A stretch of 64,000 nt of DNA, taken from positions 33,415 through 97,414 of the forward strand of contig NW_022985167.1 of the NCBI RefSeq assembly GCF_010093535.1. Reading direction: 5' to 3'. The first letter of the stretch is position 1. Each line of letters begins with the position of its first letter. Below are positions 33,200 through 45,360 of this stretch, one piece after another. Below the pieces are notes generated by a model, which saw only the letters and a program-made list of their open reading frames with translations, was not told where the DNA came from and searched no databases. This DNA is from Lindgomyces ingoldianus (taxonomy: Eukaryota; Ascomycota; Dothideomycetes; Pleosporales; Lindgomycetaceae). The translations under genes and the position numbers were made by a program.

Positions 33200-36100
33200 G
33201 GGAATAGAGGATAGTGTGAGGGTTTTTAGTGATCCGAAGTCAATGTATATCGTTTTCTTCCATCGTGCTGCTGTCTTATTTGTGTTCATTTGTTCATGAA
33301 TCTCGTTCAGCTTTACCAAACGGAGGGGTGAGAAGTATAGTGGGCTTGGGCCCCCTGGAATAGGTAAGTACCGCATTCCTGAGATTGTGGAGTCCATGTT
33401 ATCCGTTACTACCAACAATCTCCACCTTCATGACGTTATCGGATCATTTCAGAGCATATTCAACTCTCTTGCCCTCGCGCTCGCAGCTGCCCAACTATTG
33501 TGCTCGTCACATATTCCTTTCTATTCCAAATGGTCCAAGGTCAACATTCTTGCATGCACAGCAGAAGAATATATAGAGGCGGATAAAAATTCGCGAGCAA
33601 CAACTTCTGTGCGGCCATCTGTCAAACCCGCGCTGTGCAGAACACCTCCTTGGCGAGGTGAAGTTTCCATTCCAAACGGAATTTGTGTCATATCTGCCAC
33701 AAACTCCGTTCAAATATCCCCCAAAAAGGTGTCTACGACCAGACTCTCAACTATCACAGGAGATCGACTGCGCGACGCGGGAATAGTTCACCTAGTCGAA
33801 CTTAACCAAAACATGTCCAACACCGTAGCAATGAAGAATATTAAATGGGCACGACTCGTCAAAGTCGGCGGGCATGATATTGGTGCTAGTAACACCGCTG
33901 CGAGCTGAACGATGACAAATGGGAGTCTGTTGGAATTGTCATCGACGTCGATGAGAAGGACGGAGAGAGAACTCTGTGTAGCATTTTCGGTGGTGCGCCG
34001 TAATGTGAGCAGAATATGAAGTTAGATCCTCTCTCTCGGTAGTTCATCCTTCAAAACCTCCTAGTCAACATACTTGAAGGTGGAAGGATCCGATTATGGT
34101 CCAATTTGTTGTCCAATAAATGGCTCGCTGGACGGAGACTGCTAATTTTTATTTGAATAGGAGCTAGAGAACGATGTTAGCAAAGCCTAAGAGCGCCCAT
34201 AAGCTAGATGGGCGTATTCACATGCGATTGGCGAGCCTGGAAACTCTTAGGCTGGAATCACCATCAAGTGGATGAGTTTGAGGCCTCTCGTTTCGCAGTG
34301 TGCCCGAGCTATTTTTGCGTATGACCGTCAACTTTTGTGCCCATCTTTGTCTTCCACCAAGAACATCAATCCCGGTAATGTGAGAATAACTGCGAAGAGA
34401 CTTAGCCATGTCGCAATGGAAGGTGAAGAAGTAAGGAGTACGGATCAGTTGTCTTGCCTGAATACAAAATCACATGACTATAGCGCTGGTTTTAATTGGC
34501 CAGTAAAAGTTCATCTGAGCATGTTTCCAGGCTCCAGAGAAGGTTCTAGCATACTAAGAGGCCCCAGAGTTTCCTGGAGTGAAGGTTGGATGGGCAATAC
34601 GTCAGTGTGATCTAGGGTTGCCTGCGCTAAGCGAGTGTGATCTGTTGGCTGCCCCCCATCTATATAAACCCGCCCTCCCTAGTTCAAATTCGCTTTCTTT
34701 TCTTTATACTGCCTGCATGTCTGGCCCCGCTCGGGTTTCTGAGATCATGAAGTCAGAAACCTACCTCGACCGCCTAAATCTTGGTATGAATTCGGTCCGC
34801 ATTGCACAGCGCAGCCGAACTCACGGGCACAATTTTTGCTTCCTACCTGGGTTCAACCCAAATAAACAAATCATTTCTTTTTCATTGATTCTCGTGGCTG
34901 GCCTACGAGGTTGAGGAAGAAGTAATTGCAATAGTTTATTGAAGGTGAAAGCCTTTAGCTTTTGAGTGAGGGCTTTTGGGACGTTGGAGTAGATTTGAGT
35001 TCTTGTAAAGCAATTACCTTGATGAAGCCCTGACTTCATGCCCGTTGACAATACAGTTGGCTGTTTTGGAGCGGCGGCGTTGTACTGTGGGCCAGCCGCC
35101 AAATTGGGTTTTGGAGCCGCGAAACCGCGTGTGGATATAGCTGCCAAACTGACTGTATTAACAGAGATTTTTCGCTTGCTATGCCTAGTGATATCCTATA
35201 GCCTAGTTCCCGCGACATGGCTTAAGGTTTTAGAACGGCGTGAGACTCACTTTCGGCTAGGTTTTGGGTGTAGAAGTTCACTCGTGAGGTATCATACCCA
35301 AAGTTGACAGCAAGCCTCCCAGAGACACGCCCAAAAGGTTCCTTCCAATGGCCATTTGCTTCTGTTGGTCCAGATAAAGCATTTACGATAGATCATAACA
35401 GCCACTGGCCGGGTGCTAATGCCCGTGTTACGAAAAGGTATTCTCAGGTCGACCACCAACATCCTCATTGAGACAGAACCAATCGACGTGAAGCCTTGTC
35501 GATCCGGCCCTCGAATTAACTCATCCAAGCTGTCAATGGCCGTAAAAGTCCTCGCTAGGGTGGGATTCAAGACCTAAACATATCGCGGCAGTCGGGACCC
35601 GAGCGACGATCTCGATCCATCAAATACAATATCTAGATAGACACAAGCGAGAGAACTTCGGTCGAATTACAGTCCCGAGGTGGACTCTTCCATCATTGGC
35701 CAGGCCTGAGAGTACTGATGTAGATCAAGTTCGAATTCCTCGCTGCTTCAGCCAGTAACCTTCAAACAAGAACGCATGCTTCCGCCCACCTCTTTGGCAA
35801 TGGCTGGATCCGGTAACAGAGAGCAATTATCCCGTCTAGATATGCGCTGACATCGTTCTCTCCTCAATGCATGGTTGGGAAATATCTGAGCGGCGGACGA
35901 CACCAGATTGCAGACCAAGCATTTAATAGCTCTTCATTCTTCAGTAGCGCTAAAACCTCCCATTCTTATTCAGAAACCTGCTAACAGCTCGCCATGGTCC
36001 AGACCTCCATCCAGCGTAAGCAGCGATACGCGCCGCAAAACCACCTCGTCCTCCTCTGTGAACCACCTCCACCAATACCACCAATACCACACGCGCCGTC

Positions 36101-36752
36101 CGTCCACCAGCCCACAACATCCTTCCTCCATACAAACCCATTCATCCCAAAAACACCCCAATTATGCCATGTCCGGCATAAGCTCATGTCTGTTTTAGAA
36201 ATCCTCGCTTCCCAAACCCGTTTAGCCCTAGCACATCCGATTGGCACGGTTTGCGGATGCAGCATCCCTGCCACCAGTAACGATGGCTTGCAGCGAACCG
36301 GGGTCTCGGAAGATCTGGAATGTGGAGGCGAGGCTGTCTGGAGATCATGACGGTACGTGATACGAGAGGGGTGTGATATGGAAGGTTTGTATGCGGGACG
36401 AGCTGGCGACAACTTTGTGGGCAGGAATGCCGTCCGACCGGGTGTTTGTTGCGGCTCATGGACAGATGCTGAGGTCTCAGTCCTGATCCTTTCTCTAGTT
36501 TTTTCATTTTCTTGGTACGATGGTGTATTGTGAATGATTAATCCCCTGTCGCAATTAGATACCCTCATCTCTCGCGAACGTGGACGACAGACAGTTCGAT
36601 CAAGTTGCGGAAGCACTTCCATCAAGTCAACCAGGATCTCAACCCTCAGACCCTAGGTCGGTCTCGGAAAGCCCAGTGTCTTCTAAATCTCCCTCTCATA
36701 TACGACCATTCATGTATGAGCCGCCCTCTTCTCTGCCGACCTCGCACCAGAC
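33200..36752. other. 3.5-kb stretch without a confident gene
   Basis: There are many short frames, none with a recognised domain. The longest are 173 codons at 33,387-33,908 (+) and 214 codons at 35,981-36,625 (-); the latter is low in sequence complexity. A TATATAAA motif at 34,661-34,668 lies 50 bp before an ATG at 34,718 that opens a 65-codon frame. It could be a small gene, but nothing supports it further. The last ~150 bases lead into the CFEM gene. Confidence 0.45.
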
Positions 36753-37976
36753 ATGCGCCTCCCACGATCGATTCTCTCACGAACAACTCCAGCTCTCCTT
36801 CAAGCCGTCTTGGTCATTATCAGTCTCTACGCCTCGTCCTCGGCCGCTCAGTCGTCGCTAGACAATCTGGATATCCCTAAGTGTGCTCTACAATGCTTTA
36901 TAAACGCGCTCGCAAATGACGGTTGTAAGAGCGAAACAGACTTTGAATGCCACTGCTCGAAAGGCAACATCTTGTCTTCTGCAGCCTCTTGTGTGGACAA
37001 AGGATGCAATGACAGCGACCAAGCGACGGCATTTGCAATCATCAGATCAGCATGTAAGGAAGTGGGGGTGGACATCGGGAACGGAGATGGAAATGACGGA
37101 GGGAGTAAAAGCTCGAGTACAATGACAATGGACAAGGGGAGTTCAACATCGAAGACGGACGGCAAGACCTCCACCAAGACCCCAGATTCCTCAACCTCGC
37201 TACCCTCATCCTCAACATCCTCCTCGCCTTCACGACCTAATACAAACCCAAACCCAGGGCCTGGTAACACAATCTCCTCTCCCGCGCCCTCAACCCTCAT
37301 CTCCTCCCGCCTCCCCACAATTTCGCGACCGGCCTCTACACCACTAGCCATGCCAACAGACACACCCCTCGCCCTCCTTCCAACGCCCCACTCGCTCTCC
37401 CCTGGAGTCAAAGCCGGTATCTCCATCTCCGTAACCGTCTTCGCATCTGCGATCCTCATCACCATCGCCCTATACATCAGACGTTTGAAACGCGACCTCA
37501 AAGCCGCCAAGGCCGCGGCTGGCGTCCCTGAAAGCGTTTGGCGCGCACATATATCCACAGCCGCAGCGCCAGGACCAATATCGCGACGGAAAAGCTGGCG
37601 GGGGAGTCGAAGAGGGCGATCACCTCCCCGGTCACCGCTCTCGCCGACAGGGGAGAGAGATACTGAAGGCGGGGCCGTATTGAAGAAGAAGCGTGGGCAT
37701 GTACTAAGCGTAGTCGTTGAGCGCGCAGAGGAAGAAGACTCGGAAAGCACGCATAGGATGGTGCATGAGCCGGTACCGGGGCAGAAAGAGGGATTAGCAG
37801 ATGCGCTAGAGTTAGATGGGAACACTACGGAGGTGGTGGAAGCACCGACGAGTATTACGCCAAAGGGAGGGAGGACGCCGTCTAGAGGGAGGAGCAGGGA
37901 TAGGGGGAGTAGCTTTGGGAGTAGTGTTGGGGAGGCTGGTCCTACTGATTTTGCTGAAAAGGTGAAGTATGGGTGA
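36753..37976 (+). CDS. CFEM-domain membrane protein
   Basis: This intronless gene encodes 407 aa. A signal peptide covers residues 1-32. The CFEM domain follows with exactly eight cysteines at 44, 48, 58, 66, 68, 80, 85 and 101; Asp63 in TDFECHC sits where CFEM proteins ligate haem iron. Residues about 105-235 are a Ser/Thr/Pro-rich stalk, likely O-glycosylated. A single transmembrane helix follows (ISISVTVFASAILITIALYI, about 226-248). The basic, Ser/Arg-rich cytoplasmic tail of about 155 residues includes SRRKSWRGSRRGR. The family includes haem and iron acquisition proteins and cell-surface receptors. A helix plus long tail, rather than a GPI signal, favours a receptor or sensor role; this is inference. 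The long antisense frame at 36,848-37,825 is a shadow. Confidence 0.88.
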   Translation: MRLPRSILSRTTPALLQAVLVIISLYASSSAAQSSLDNLDIPKCALQCFINALANDGCKSETDFECHCSKGNILSSAASCVDKGCNDSDQATAFAIIRSACKEVGVDIGNGDGNDGGSKSSSTMTMDKGSSTSKTDGKTSTKTPDSSTSLPSSSTSSSPSRPNTNPNPGPGNTISSPAPSTLISSRLPTISRPASTPLAMPTDTPLALLPTPHSLSPGVKAGISISVTVFASAILITIALYIRRLKRDLKAAKAAAGVPESVWRAHISTAAAPGPISRRKSWRGSRRGRSPPRSPLSPTGERDTEGGAVLKKKRGHVLSVVVERAEEEDSESTHRMVHEPVPGQKEGLADALELDGNTTEVVEAPTSITPKGGRTPSRGRSRDRGSSFGSSVGEAGPTDFAEKVKYG

Positions 37977-38442
37977 TACTGTAAATATATACGTCATTGT
38001 GAGAATCAAAATACTTGGCATAAAGAGGCTTGTTCTTGGAATCATCGGCTTCGTGTGATACTTTAGATGTCTGTGTATTGCGTTTAGTTGCAGTTGATAG
38101 CTGAGGAAAAGCGCCAATGATGTGATGACAGAAGTGAAACATTTTCGTGCTAGAATTCCAAACTGAACGTGTAATCCAATATCTTATTATGTGGGATGAA
38201 ACATGTGTGCTTTAGAAACAAACCTTGTGCTTTTGGAACGGCTCATTGCTTCTATATTCATGTGCAGAATCATAATCGTCAGTCATAATATGCATGAGTG
38301 AAGCGCCTAAACCAGCTAGGCCACTGTGTATACTAAGAGCATCCAGGTTCCAGAAAGTCGAAATGGACCTGTACAGGATCAAAAACTATGAAGGATACCT
38401 CATACGGACTGACGATACTAGCCGTCCAAACACACGGCCTCA

Positions 38443-40606
38443 TCAGATCTTTGAATAGCCAAGTGCATCAGTCGGTATTCGGGGAGTGGCGTCCAGCTCC
38501 TCTCCCTCAATATGAATAGTATTAAGCGGCGGCTTCGATTCGGTGTGGGTGACTAGGGTATCAAAGAGTTGGAGCTGGTCTGGTACACGCCCGGGAGTAA
38601 TCCGACCCTCCGATTCTTCCTCGATATTCCGCAACTTTGGCATAGCGTCATCAACCCCAACAAAACTGTCCACGTAAGAAGGTGTATCCCAGTCCTCTCC
38701 GCTCTCGTATGTTTTCCAGCTACCAATTTCTTCCTCGTCATCCCATAGATCTTGCTCAGCACCGCTCAGGAACTCCCATGTACTCGCGAGAATTTCCTCC
38801 GTGGGGAGGAAGTAATTCAGCGACTCGTTGTCTTGGCCCACACAATCACCCCAGGCTTCTAGGATTTCGATGCTTGGAAAATGAGCCAGAAGTGGGTGCG
38901 CCCATGAGCGGACGAGGTCTGCTTCGAGATCAGGATCGAGAATCTCTGATGGGGGGCCTCCGCAGGATGCGGAAGAGTTGGTGAAAGTGTCGTCGGACGA
39001 TAAGAGGATGCTCTCGGGTCGTGCAATGGCAAGGTGCGTTAGGCGAGGAAAGAGGGGGTAAAAATCAGCAATTGTTTCATGATCTGATCTCACTCCGCTC
39101 ATATCTGAAGCTGATCGAAACCTATTTGGAGAGTTGGGCTCGTCAAATGACGTTTCGAACGTCTCTTCAGCGGTCGGGGTATTGGGGCTGGAGCCTCCGT
39201 CGATTAATATTCGGGGTATATGACTAGGAACTGGTAGGATGGGAAGTTGGAATGGAAGCTTGAGTCGAACGAGTTCAAGCTCTCGACAATGATTTCCAAG
39301 GCTTTGAAGCGCAGTCACTTCTAGCGCGGTAGCGGTTGTAGGGGACAGCTTCAAGCTGATGTTCCGAAGCCGTGGAAGTGTCTGACAAAACATATCAAAG
39401 TTTTCGCTCGTAATATCCGAACCATCGATAGCCGAGGGCTCCGTAGCCAAAAGTTTGAGGTCTTCCAGCTTTGGACAGTTGGAAGCGAGACTGAGAAGAG
39501 AAGCGCCGCTAAGTTTGGGGAAGACCATGAAGGATGGGAAATTGATAGCCATGGCACCGACCGCGACCTTGAGCATCTTCAATTGTGGACAATTTGATAG
39601 CTTCGCCAATAAATCTTCGAATATTGTCAAGTCTTCGTCCTTGGCAGGCGCTTCAGGCACTCGGCATACATCAAACTGGAGTTCCTCGATGAGGGCAAGG
39701 TGGGATGGTAGGGCAAGAGCAATCTCAGGATAACACATGATGGTCAAGCGCTTCAACGAAGTAAACAGCGGAAGGGCATTTGGGCCACCAAGCTGCGGCA
39801 AAAGAGCGATGCCAGGATCGAGATCGATCTCCAGGCCTTCGAGGCCGGCACGTTGACTCAGACGTGTAAACAGCGAATCCTTATCCATGAAACTTGTGCC
39901 TTTCAGTTCCACGTTTCGGAGGGAAGGTATTGAGTCGAGGTGTTCGTAAAGAACGCTTGCATCTACGGTATCCTCGTCGTAGAGGACACCAGGTCCAAAT
40001 TTGATGCTCTGGAGGCTCCGACAAGGGGTCTGTTTAGGGTGAGTATGCAGTTTCGACAGAAATGCGGAGCTGAGGGGGGGATAGAAGACGTTTCCATCAA
40101 TGTTGACTTACAAATACAGAAGGGAGTAGTACTTCCGTAAAGTATTCCGGCCCACCACTCTGAGGGCCTGATATCTCCAAATGCTCGAGTCCAGGATGAA
40201 TCATAGGCAGAAAGTGCGCTCCATGCCTCAAGAAGTCCACCTCTAATTCCAGAGACTTTAAATTCGTCCATTGCAGGTCGTCCTGATAATCTAAGGTGAC
40301 CGAATGCCCTGGTGGCGGACTCATTGAAAATATCTGGTGGACCTTGTTGGCGTAGTACTGTCGTCTTGCCTGATCCATGGTCTTTAACGCCGGAAGGTGC
40401 GGATATCGCTTCCAGAGAATCGAGGTGCCCTCATCTGCCCACAACTTGTTCACAAGAATTGCTGGCACCAGCGTAGGACGGAATTCGAGAAACTCAACGG
40501 GCTGGTCCGGGCCAAATTGTCGGCGGACTTTATACTTCATGTCAGATAGTTGATGAAGGATAGTAGATACAATGTGGCGATTTGCCAGTGCTGACGTAGC
40601 TGCCAT
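38443..40606 (-). CDS. F-box-like/leucine-rich protein of unknown role
   Basis: Exons 40,606-40,112 and 40,029-38,443 give 693 aa. The 82-nt intron has a GTAAGT donor and an AAACAG acceptor and is phase 0. The N-terminus (HIVSTILHQLSD, followed by LVPAILVNKLWADEGTSILW) matches the F-box-like start of fungal F-box/LRR proteins. The body has irregular leucine-rich segments such as LKSLELEVDFL, LRNVELKGTSF, LKRLTIMCYP and LRNISLKLSP, the pattern of degenerate LRRs. The last ~200 residues are acidic. Such proteins often recruit substrates to SCF ubiquitin ligases; the target is unknown. All exons are open and no motif is missing that I can judge. Confidence 0.75.
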
Positions 40607-41303
40607 TCTGCCCCATGAGAATGAGAAGGTGGGAAGGAAGGAGGGACTGTAAAAGATGTGACAAAGAAAGCTTCAGGGGAATAATAATAAACAGATTAGA
40701 AAAAAGGAGTGTTCAGTTCAGGAACCGGTCGGAAGCAGAAGTCTTTAACGAGGAAACCGGACGGACACCATTGTCCTACGTAAATGCGACAAGGGTCCGT
40801 GCTAGCGGCGTGAGAGGCTACCAGCTATCTGCTCCGATAAGTCCTCAGGAAATCCATTGTCATCGCAGAAATGACTGTGACGGTGTCTTAATCAATTGAG
40901 ATGAAGTTGGGCAAGTCTCCAAGTCCTGCACCTACCACGACGAATGCAGCCACTGTTCAGCCGGAAGCCATTTCCGCTTAGTCAATCTCTCGCCCTCTGC
41001 CCAACGCAGATCGGTCAGAAGTTCGACCGCACCATCAGCAACGGCATCAGCGGCTCGGCCCTGGCCATCTAGGAAACGAGCTTTTGTATCCCTTTCGAGT
41101 ACATAGACTCGGTAACCAGCCTTGCGCTCGAAAGTCGGTCGAACCGCGATGGATGCGTGGGCCGGAGTTAAGGCGGTTGGCCTTGCGGCACAACTCTATA
41201 AGGATGTAGCTTCTCTCGCGGACTAATGGTCTTAGTTCTTACTGTCAGCTCTTATCCTCCTCTTCGTCCTCAAAGTAGAGTTCTATCAAAACCTATACTC
41301 AAT
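40607..41303. other. divergent intergenic region with an ORF fragment
   Basis: This region lies between two divergently transcribed genes and probably carries both promoters. Within it the minus strand at 41,195-40,932 is open for 88 codons without an ATG (including GYRVYVLERDTKARFLDGQG and AVELLTDLRWAEGERL). Its composition looks protein-like, but I do not recognise it. It could be a gene remnant or a terminal exon. Confidence 0.4.
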
Positions 41304-42087
41304 ATGCATCTCATCCTTACCGGTGCGACGGGCCTCGTTGGCGCAGGCGTGCTCCAGAGCATGCTCGGAATGAAGGAAATCACGCGCATTTCCATTCTCA
41401 GCCGGCGGCCAGTGCCAATGGCTAGTGGTCACGAAGACAAGGCGAAGGTCATCATACACAAGGACTTCAAGAAGTATGATCCGTCGCTACTTGAGGAGCT
41501 GAAGGACGCCCAGGGATGTGTATGGTCGCTAGGCGTATCGCAAAACTCAGTCAACAAGACGTATGTATTAAAGACTTTCTAGGATACCTTCTAGATTCTA
41601 ACGCACTCCAATTAGCGACTACTATGATATCACGCACGACTACACCATGGCCGCCGCTGAAGCGTTCAGCACCCTGCACCCCGACTCCCCCTTCACATTC
41701 GTCTACGTTTCCGGGGAAGGTGCGACCCAGAAACCCGGAATGTTCACGCCCCTTTTCGGCAAAGTCAAGGGAGAGACAGAGACGTCACTGCTAGACTTTG
41801 GCAATAAGACACCAAACTTCAACGTCTACAACGTGCGGCCCGGTGGTGTGGATTGGACAAAGCACCCCGAGATTCATGATTACATGCCACAGCAGGCATT
41901 CTACAAGAGAATGCTTATGCCAGGGCTTAATGCACTCGCAAGCGGCATCATGACACCTACACAGCCCCTCGGGAAGATTCTGACGCAACTGGCAATGAGC
42001 AAGGGGGCCCCGCTCAAAGGGACGGACATACTCGCAGAGGGGCGAATTGTGCCGAATGTAGCTATTAGGCGAATGGCCGGCTTGTAG
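41304..42087 (+). CDS. short Rossmann-fold NAD(P)-binding oxidoreductase
   Basis: Exons 41,304-41,560 and 41,616-42,087 give 242 aa, with a 55-nt GT-AG intron that keeps phase (KT-DYYDITH). I chose the ATG at 41,304 because MHLILTGATGLVGAG places the GxxGxxG dinucleotide loop at residues 6-14, the family position. A conserved FTFVYVSGEGA segment follows where the active-site strand of NAD(P)H-binding (TIP30-like, atypical SDR) proteins lies, then VRPGGVDW. No membrane segment or signal peptide is seen, so it is likely cytosolic. The substrate is unknown. The upstream in-frame ATG at 41,226 would add 26 residues before the nucleotide fold and is less likely. Confidence 0.82.
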
Positions 42088-42790
42088 AACTCGTTGCAAG
42101 GAGGTGCAACTGTAGGGGCTAATAAGGTTAGCGGCTTTGCAGAAATGGCCACTGGGGGGCTGCAATAGCTGGACAAGAGACCACGATTTGTGTGAGGATG
42201 TGGGACGGACTTGGGGGCCCAAAGATGTTGATTTACAGAAGTGACGGCATATTGCGGGAGGTTGTAGGTACTGTTTGATATCCCGGGAATTGACGTGGAA
42301 CGTTATTATTTCAACGGCTGGAGAAGCTGAGAGCTTGTTGATTGATTATCCCCATCTCCTATTTCTAGTTTATGATGCTTCAGCGAACCTTGGAAAGTGC
42401 GAGGCCCGCCCGGACGAAATAATACCTCTAAATGGCTAGTGACCTTACGACATGCGTTGCGGAGCATTAATATCTTCTTCTCCTGTCCGCAGCTTCTGAG
42501 TCCTTTTCCCCCACATGTTTGTATCACCCGGAGATCCGCATCCTTAGCAGTAAAGCACTTGCATGCAACCCTCCCCCGCTACACGTGCCACCGTTCACTC
42601 CTGGCGAACCCCTGTTCGCATGACGCAACCTTAGCGTCCCACTAAAAGTTGCGCGCTTGAGCTGACGACCCGCCCGCGTCCTCAACGCGTCCTCCCACAT
42701 AATCTCCCTGTTACCTTCACCCCCTGCCTCACTACCAACACTGCGTCTGCCTCATCCATCGCAGTTCTCCGTTGTTGTAAATCCTCCACC
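42088..42790. other. intergenic region
   Basis: This is the 3' end of the oxidoreductase and the promoter of the LRR gene. No further gene or repeat was recognised. Confidence 0.5.
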
Positions 42791-44347
42791 ATGCCCCGTG
42801 TCAAAGAATTGAACCGCATTCGGAGCTCCCCGCCTATCATGATGGACTCTGCGGACGCGCCCTCCTCCCCCGCTTCGAGTGAACCCGCCGTATTCTCCAG
42901 TGATGGCCCGATGGAGAGTGCTGGTATCGACAATTACCAAGCACCACGCATGAAGAGGAAGTTTGGCGGTGCTTGGTGGGACAAGCGTGACGGGAGTGCA
43001 CATCACAACGACTCTGGTAGAGACGCAACGTCCAAGAAGACCAAGTTGAAGCGAAACATCGATTCGGGAGTGTGGATGCACAGCGACGACACCGACAACG
43101 ACGCCATTGCTTACAGTCTCCCAATTGCACCCAATCCACCTTCCGAGGAGCATGACTACGAGAGCGACAAATACGACAGCTCCCAGTCCCTTGAGAACTT
43201 CGTTCATGATATGGTTGATGACGGTCTCGCTTGCCATTCAGAGTCATACGACCTCACGGATCTCGGTCTCGTTGACAAGGATCTTTCACCTCTTGGAGGT
43301 CTCTCTGCTCTCATCAAGCCACCATTAGACCCAGGCTCTCGTGTGCCAGGCAAGGAGTACTATCGATCGATGCTGCCCCAGATCCTCCTTAACCTAAGCA
43401 AAAACTCGTTGTCCCGCCTCACGCCATCTCTCTTCACCATCGAGCACCTCACGACCCTCATGCTCCCCAACAACGACATCAAGGAGCTGCCACCCCAGAT
43501 TGGTCGGCTCACCAACCTCACCCTGCTCGACGTCTGCAACAACCGCCTGAGGTCGCTTCCCTACGACATCATAAAGATGCTGACTCCGCGTGGAAAGCTG
43601 GAGCGCCTGTCTTTAATGGGCAATGATCTATTTGAAATGGCGTCGCTCCATCGAATCATCACTCTTGATAGCGAGTCGCTACTCCATACCACAACTTTTG
43701 AGAGACGCAAGGCCTACTTAGACTCCTACCGAACTGGTCTACTTGAGGGGGATTCAGCCGCTGCAGTCTGTCTCACCAAATATCTAGAAGAAGTTGAGAA
43801 AGTCTGCGATCCTGATCAAGTGTCGCTCTACTCCAAGATCTCGATCGCTGGCACAAAAGAGACACAGACCCCCCTATTTCACATTGGCAACACGGCGCCA
43901 ACCTACTACGACGACGCAGGGCGACGCCTTCGCGGATCCCCGCGGCAGCCCACTGGGGATGGCTGCACAGCCGACGTCATCGTAAAGATGAAAGACGGCA
44001 CCTGGGGAAGCCCCTCAAGCTGGTTTTCCCGCCCTGGGATGTTGGTGCCATCGCTGTTCTCGCTTTGCGGTAAGACTGCGCTAGAGCACCTGTCAACACT
44101 CGAAACCCGGGCCATGATGGCGAGGAGCGGCGTCGAGCTCTTCAACCTCGACAGATTCCTAGACATCGCAGACGACAACCACGAACTGGTCTTCGGACCC
44201 TTCCGCAACTGCCACCAATGCGGAAAGAAATATGTCGTTGCTCGAGCGGAGTGGCTCGAGTTTTGGTATCGTCCAGTGAATTTCGTGCCCTTCAGGGTGG
44301 AGGTCTGCTCCTGGGCCTGTGTCCCAGATGAGGTTGCGCTGGAGTAG
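42791..44347 (+). CDS. leucine-rich repeat protein, fungal
   Basis: This single-exon gene encodes 518 aa. The N-terminal ~190 residues are charged and low in complexity, with a basic patch (KKTKLKRN) that could act as a nuclear signal. Residues about 197-265 hold typical LRRs: ILLNLSKNSLSRLTPSLF, LTTLMLPNNDIKELPPQIG and LTLLDVCNNRLRSLPYDI. A conserved C-terminal region (about 400-518) includes LEHLSTLETRAMMA, a CHQCGKKYV CxxC pair and CSWACVPDE, which may bind zinc. The architecture resembles uncharacterised ascomycete LRR proteins. LRRs mediate protein binding; no enzymatic domain is seen. A second ATG (42,838) is possible, but the first has a good CACCATG context. Confidence 0.82.
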   Translation: MPRVKELNRIRSSPPIMMDSADAPSSPASSEPAVFSSDGPMESAGIDNYQAPRMKRKFGGAWWDKRDGSAHHNDSGRDATSKKTKLKRNIDSGVWMHSDDTDNDAIAYSLPIAPNPPSEEHDYESDKYDSSQSLENFVHDMVDDGLACHSESYDLTDLGLVDKDLSPLGGLSALIKPPLDPGSRVPGKEYYRSMLPQILLNLSKNSLSRLTPSLFTIEHLTTLMLPNNDIKELPPQIGRLTNLTLLDVCNNRLRSLPYDIIKMLTPRGKLERLSLMGNDLFEMASLHRIITLDSESLLHTTTFERRKAYLDSYRTGLLEGDSAAAVCLTKYLEEVEKVCDPDQVSLYSKISIAGTKETQTPLFHIGNTAPTYYDDAGRRLRGSPRQPTGDGCTADVIVKMKDGTWGSPSSWFSRPGMLVPSLFSLCGKTALEHLSTLETRAMMARSGVELFNLDRFLDIADDNHELVFGPFRNCHQCGKKYVVARAEWLEFWYRPVNFVPFRVEVCSWACVPDEVALE

Positions 44348-45360
44348 GGGGCCGCGGCGGGGAGAGGAAAGGGGAACGGTGGCAAGCAGATAGTACGATA
44401 GTATCATCGGCATTTCGTAGTAGAAATTAGCTTCTAATCACAGGAGGGATTTGGGGGCTGGGAGTTTGAATGTGGATTAATGTGAGATACCCATGAGCAC
44501 TTCTGCATAGTGTAGACCCCATCATCTTGGTGACATGTTTAGCGATGCCTCTGAAAGAGCGAATAAACGGAGACATCAGGTATGTGCTTCTTCCTGTTGC
44601 CGATGAGACCTCCAGCTCAAATTGCAGCCTTTCACAAATATCCCCTGCCAGAAAAAAAGGGGGTGGTGCATGCTGTATTTTTTTAAGAGATCTGAAATTT
44701 TCCTTAATATTCCTGCTCAGACTGACCTCATGTAGATGTCTTCCTCTTCAGGCAGAAATGAATGAATGAAGACGTCAGGAATGTGCTTCTTTCCGTTACA
44801 AACGAGGCCTTCCAGCTCAAAGTTCTGCCTTTCATGAACATTCTACATTAGAAAGGATGCTTGCTGCAATCTTCTGAAGACCCGACGTCTTTCCCCTCTT
44901 TACTACCATTGATTGGATATAATTTGAAATTCCATATTTGCGGGTTTCCATGCCAGCTCACGGTCTAAGTATAATTGTCCTCCTCTAACAACGATGGATG
45001 GATGTGAGTGATCTATGAATAGCACTATCATTTCCATCAAAGCATCTTTAAACCTGGCTTTAAGAATAGCGTTCTGTGCCTCTGTTCTTTGCTGCGTTTA
45101 GCCCGGAAATCTTTGGAGCTTATTGTCCTGATCCTTTCTGCGCTTCCTCTACAGTTCTGGCAATGCCTTCCTTCTTCATCCAAGATGTATAAATGCTGAC
45201 ATTCACATACCAGTACACTGGGGGTCGCGTAGCGCGACTTTTGGGAAATAGCATTCTTGTTCTTGTTTTCTTGTTGTGTTTTCTTTGAGTGAATGAATAT
45301 GCTTGTATTCGTTGTTTTCTACACAACTAAAATATCTCAAACTTTACAAAGGCTGCATTA
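44348..45360. other. intergenic region with a short direct repeat
   Basis: No gene was recognised. This is the 3' flank of two convergent genes and contains the imperfect direct repeat listed separately. Confidence 0.5.
44561..44865. repeat. imperfect direct repeat, offset 199 bp
   Basis: 44,561 to about 44,665 (GAATAAACGGAGACATCAGG and onwards) is repeated at 44,760 to about 44,865 (GAATGAATGAAGACGTCAGG). The copies share TCAGG-ATGTGCTTCTT and CCAGCTCAAA blocks. Divergence is considerable, so the duplication is old. No coding content is seen. Confidence 0.65.

Noticed and set aside
34661..34914. TATATAAA followed by a 65-codon frame
   Set aside because: The frame has no recognisable domain or homologue known to me, and a TATA motif alone is weak evidence.
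36848..37825. A 325-codon minus-strand frame opposite the CFEM gene
   Set aside because: It is low-complexity and antisense to a gene with signal peptide, eight-Cys CFEM domain and membrane helix.
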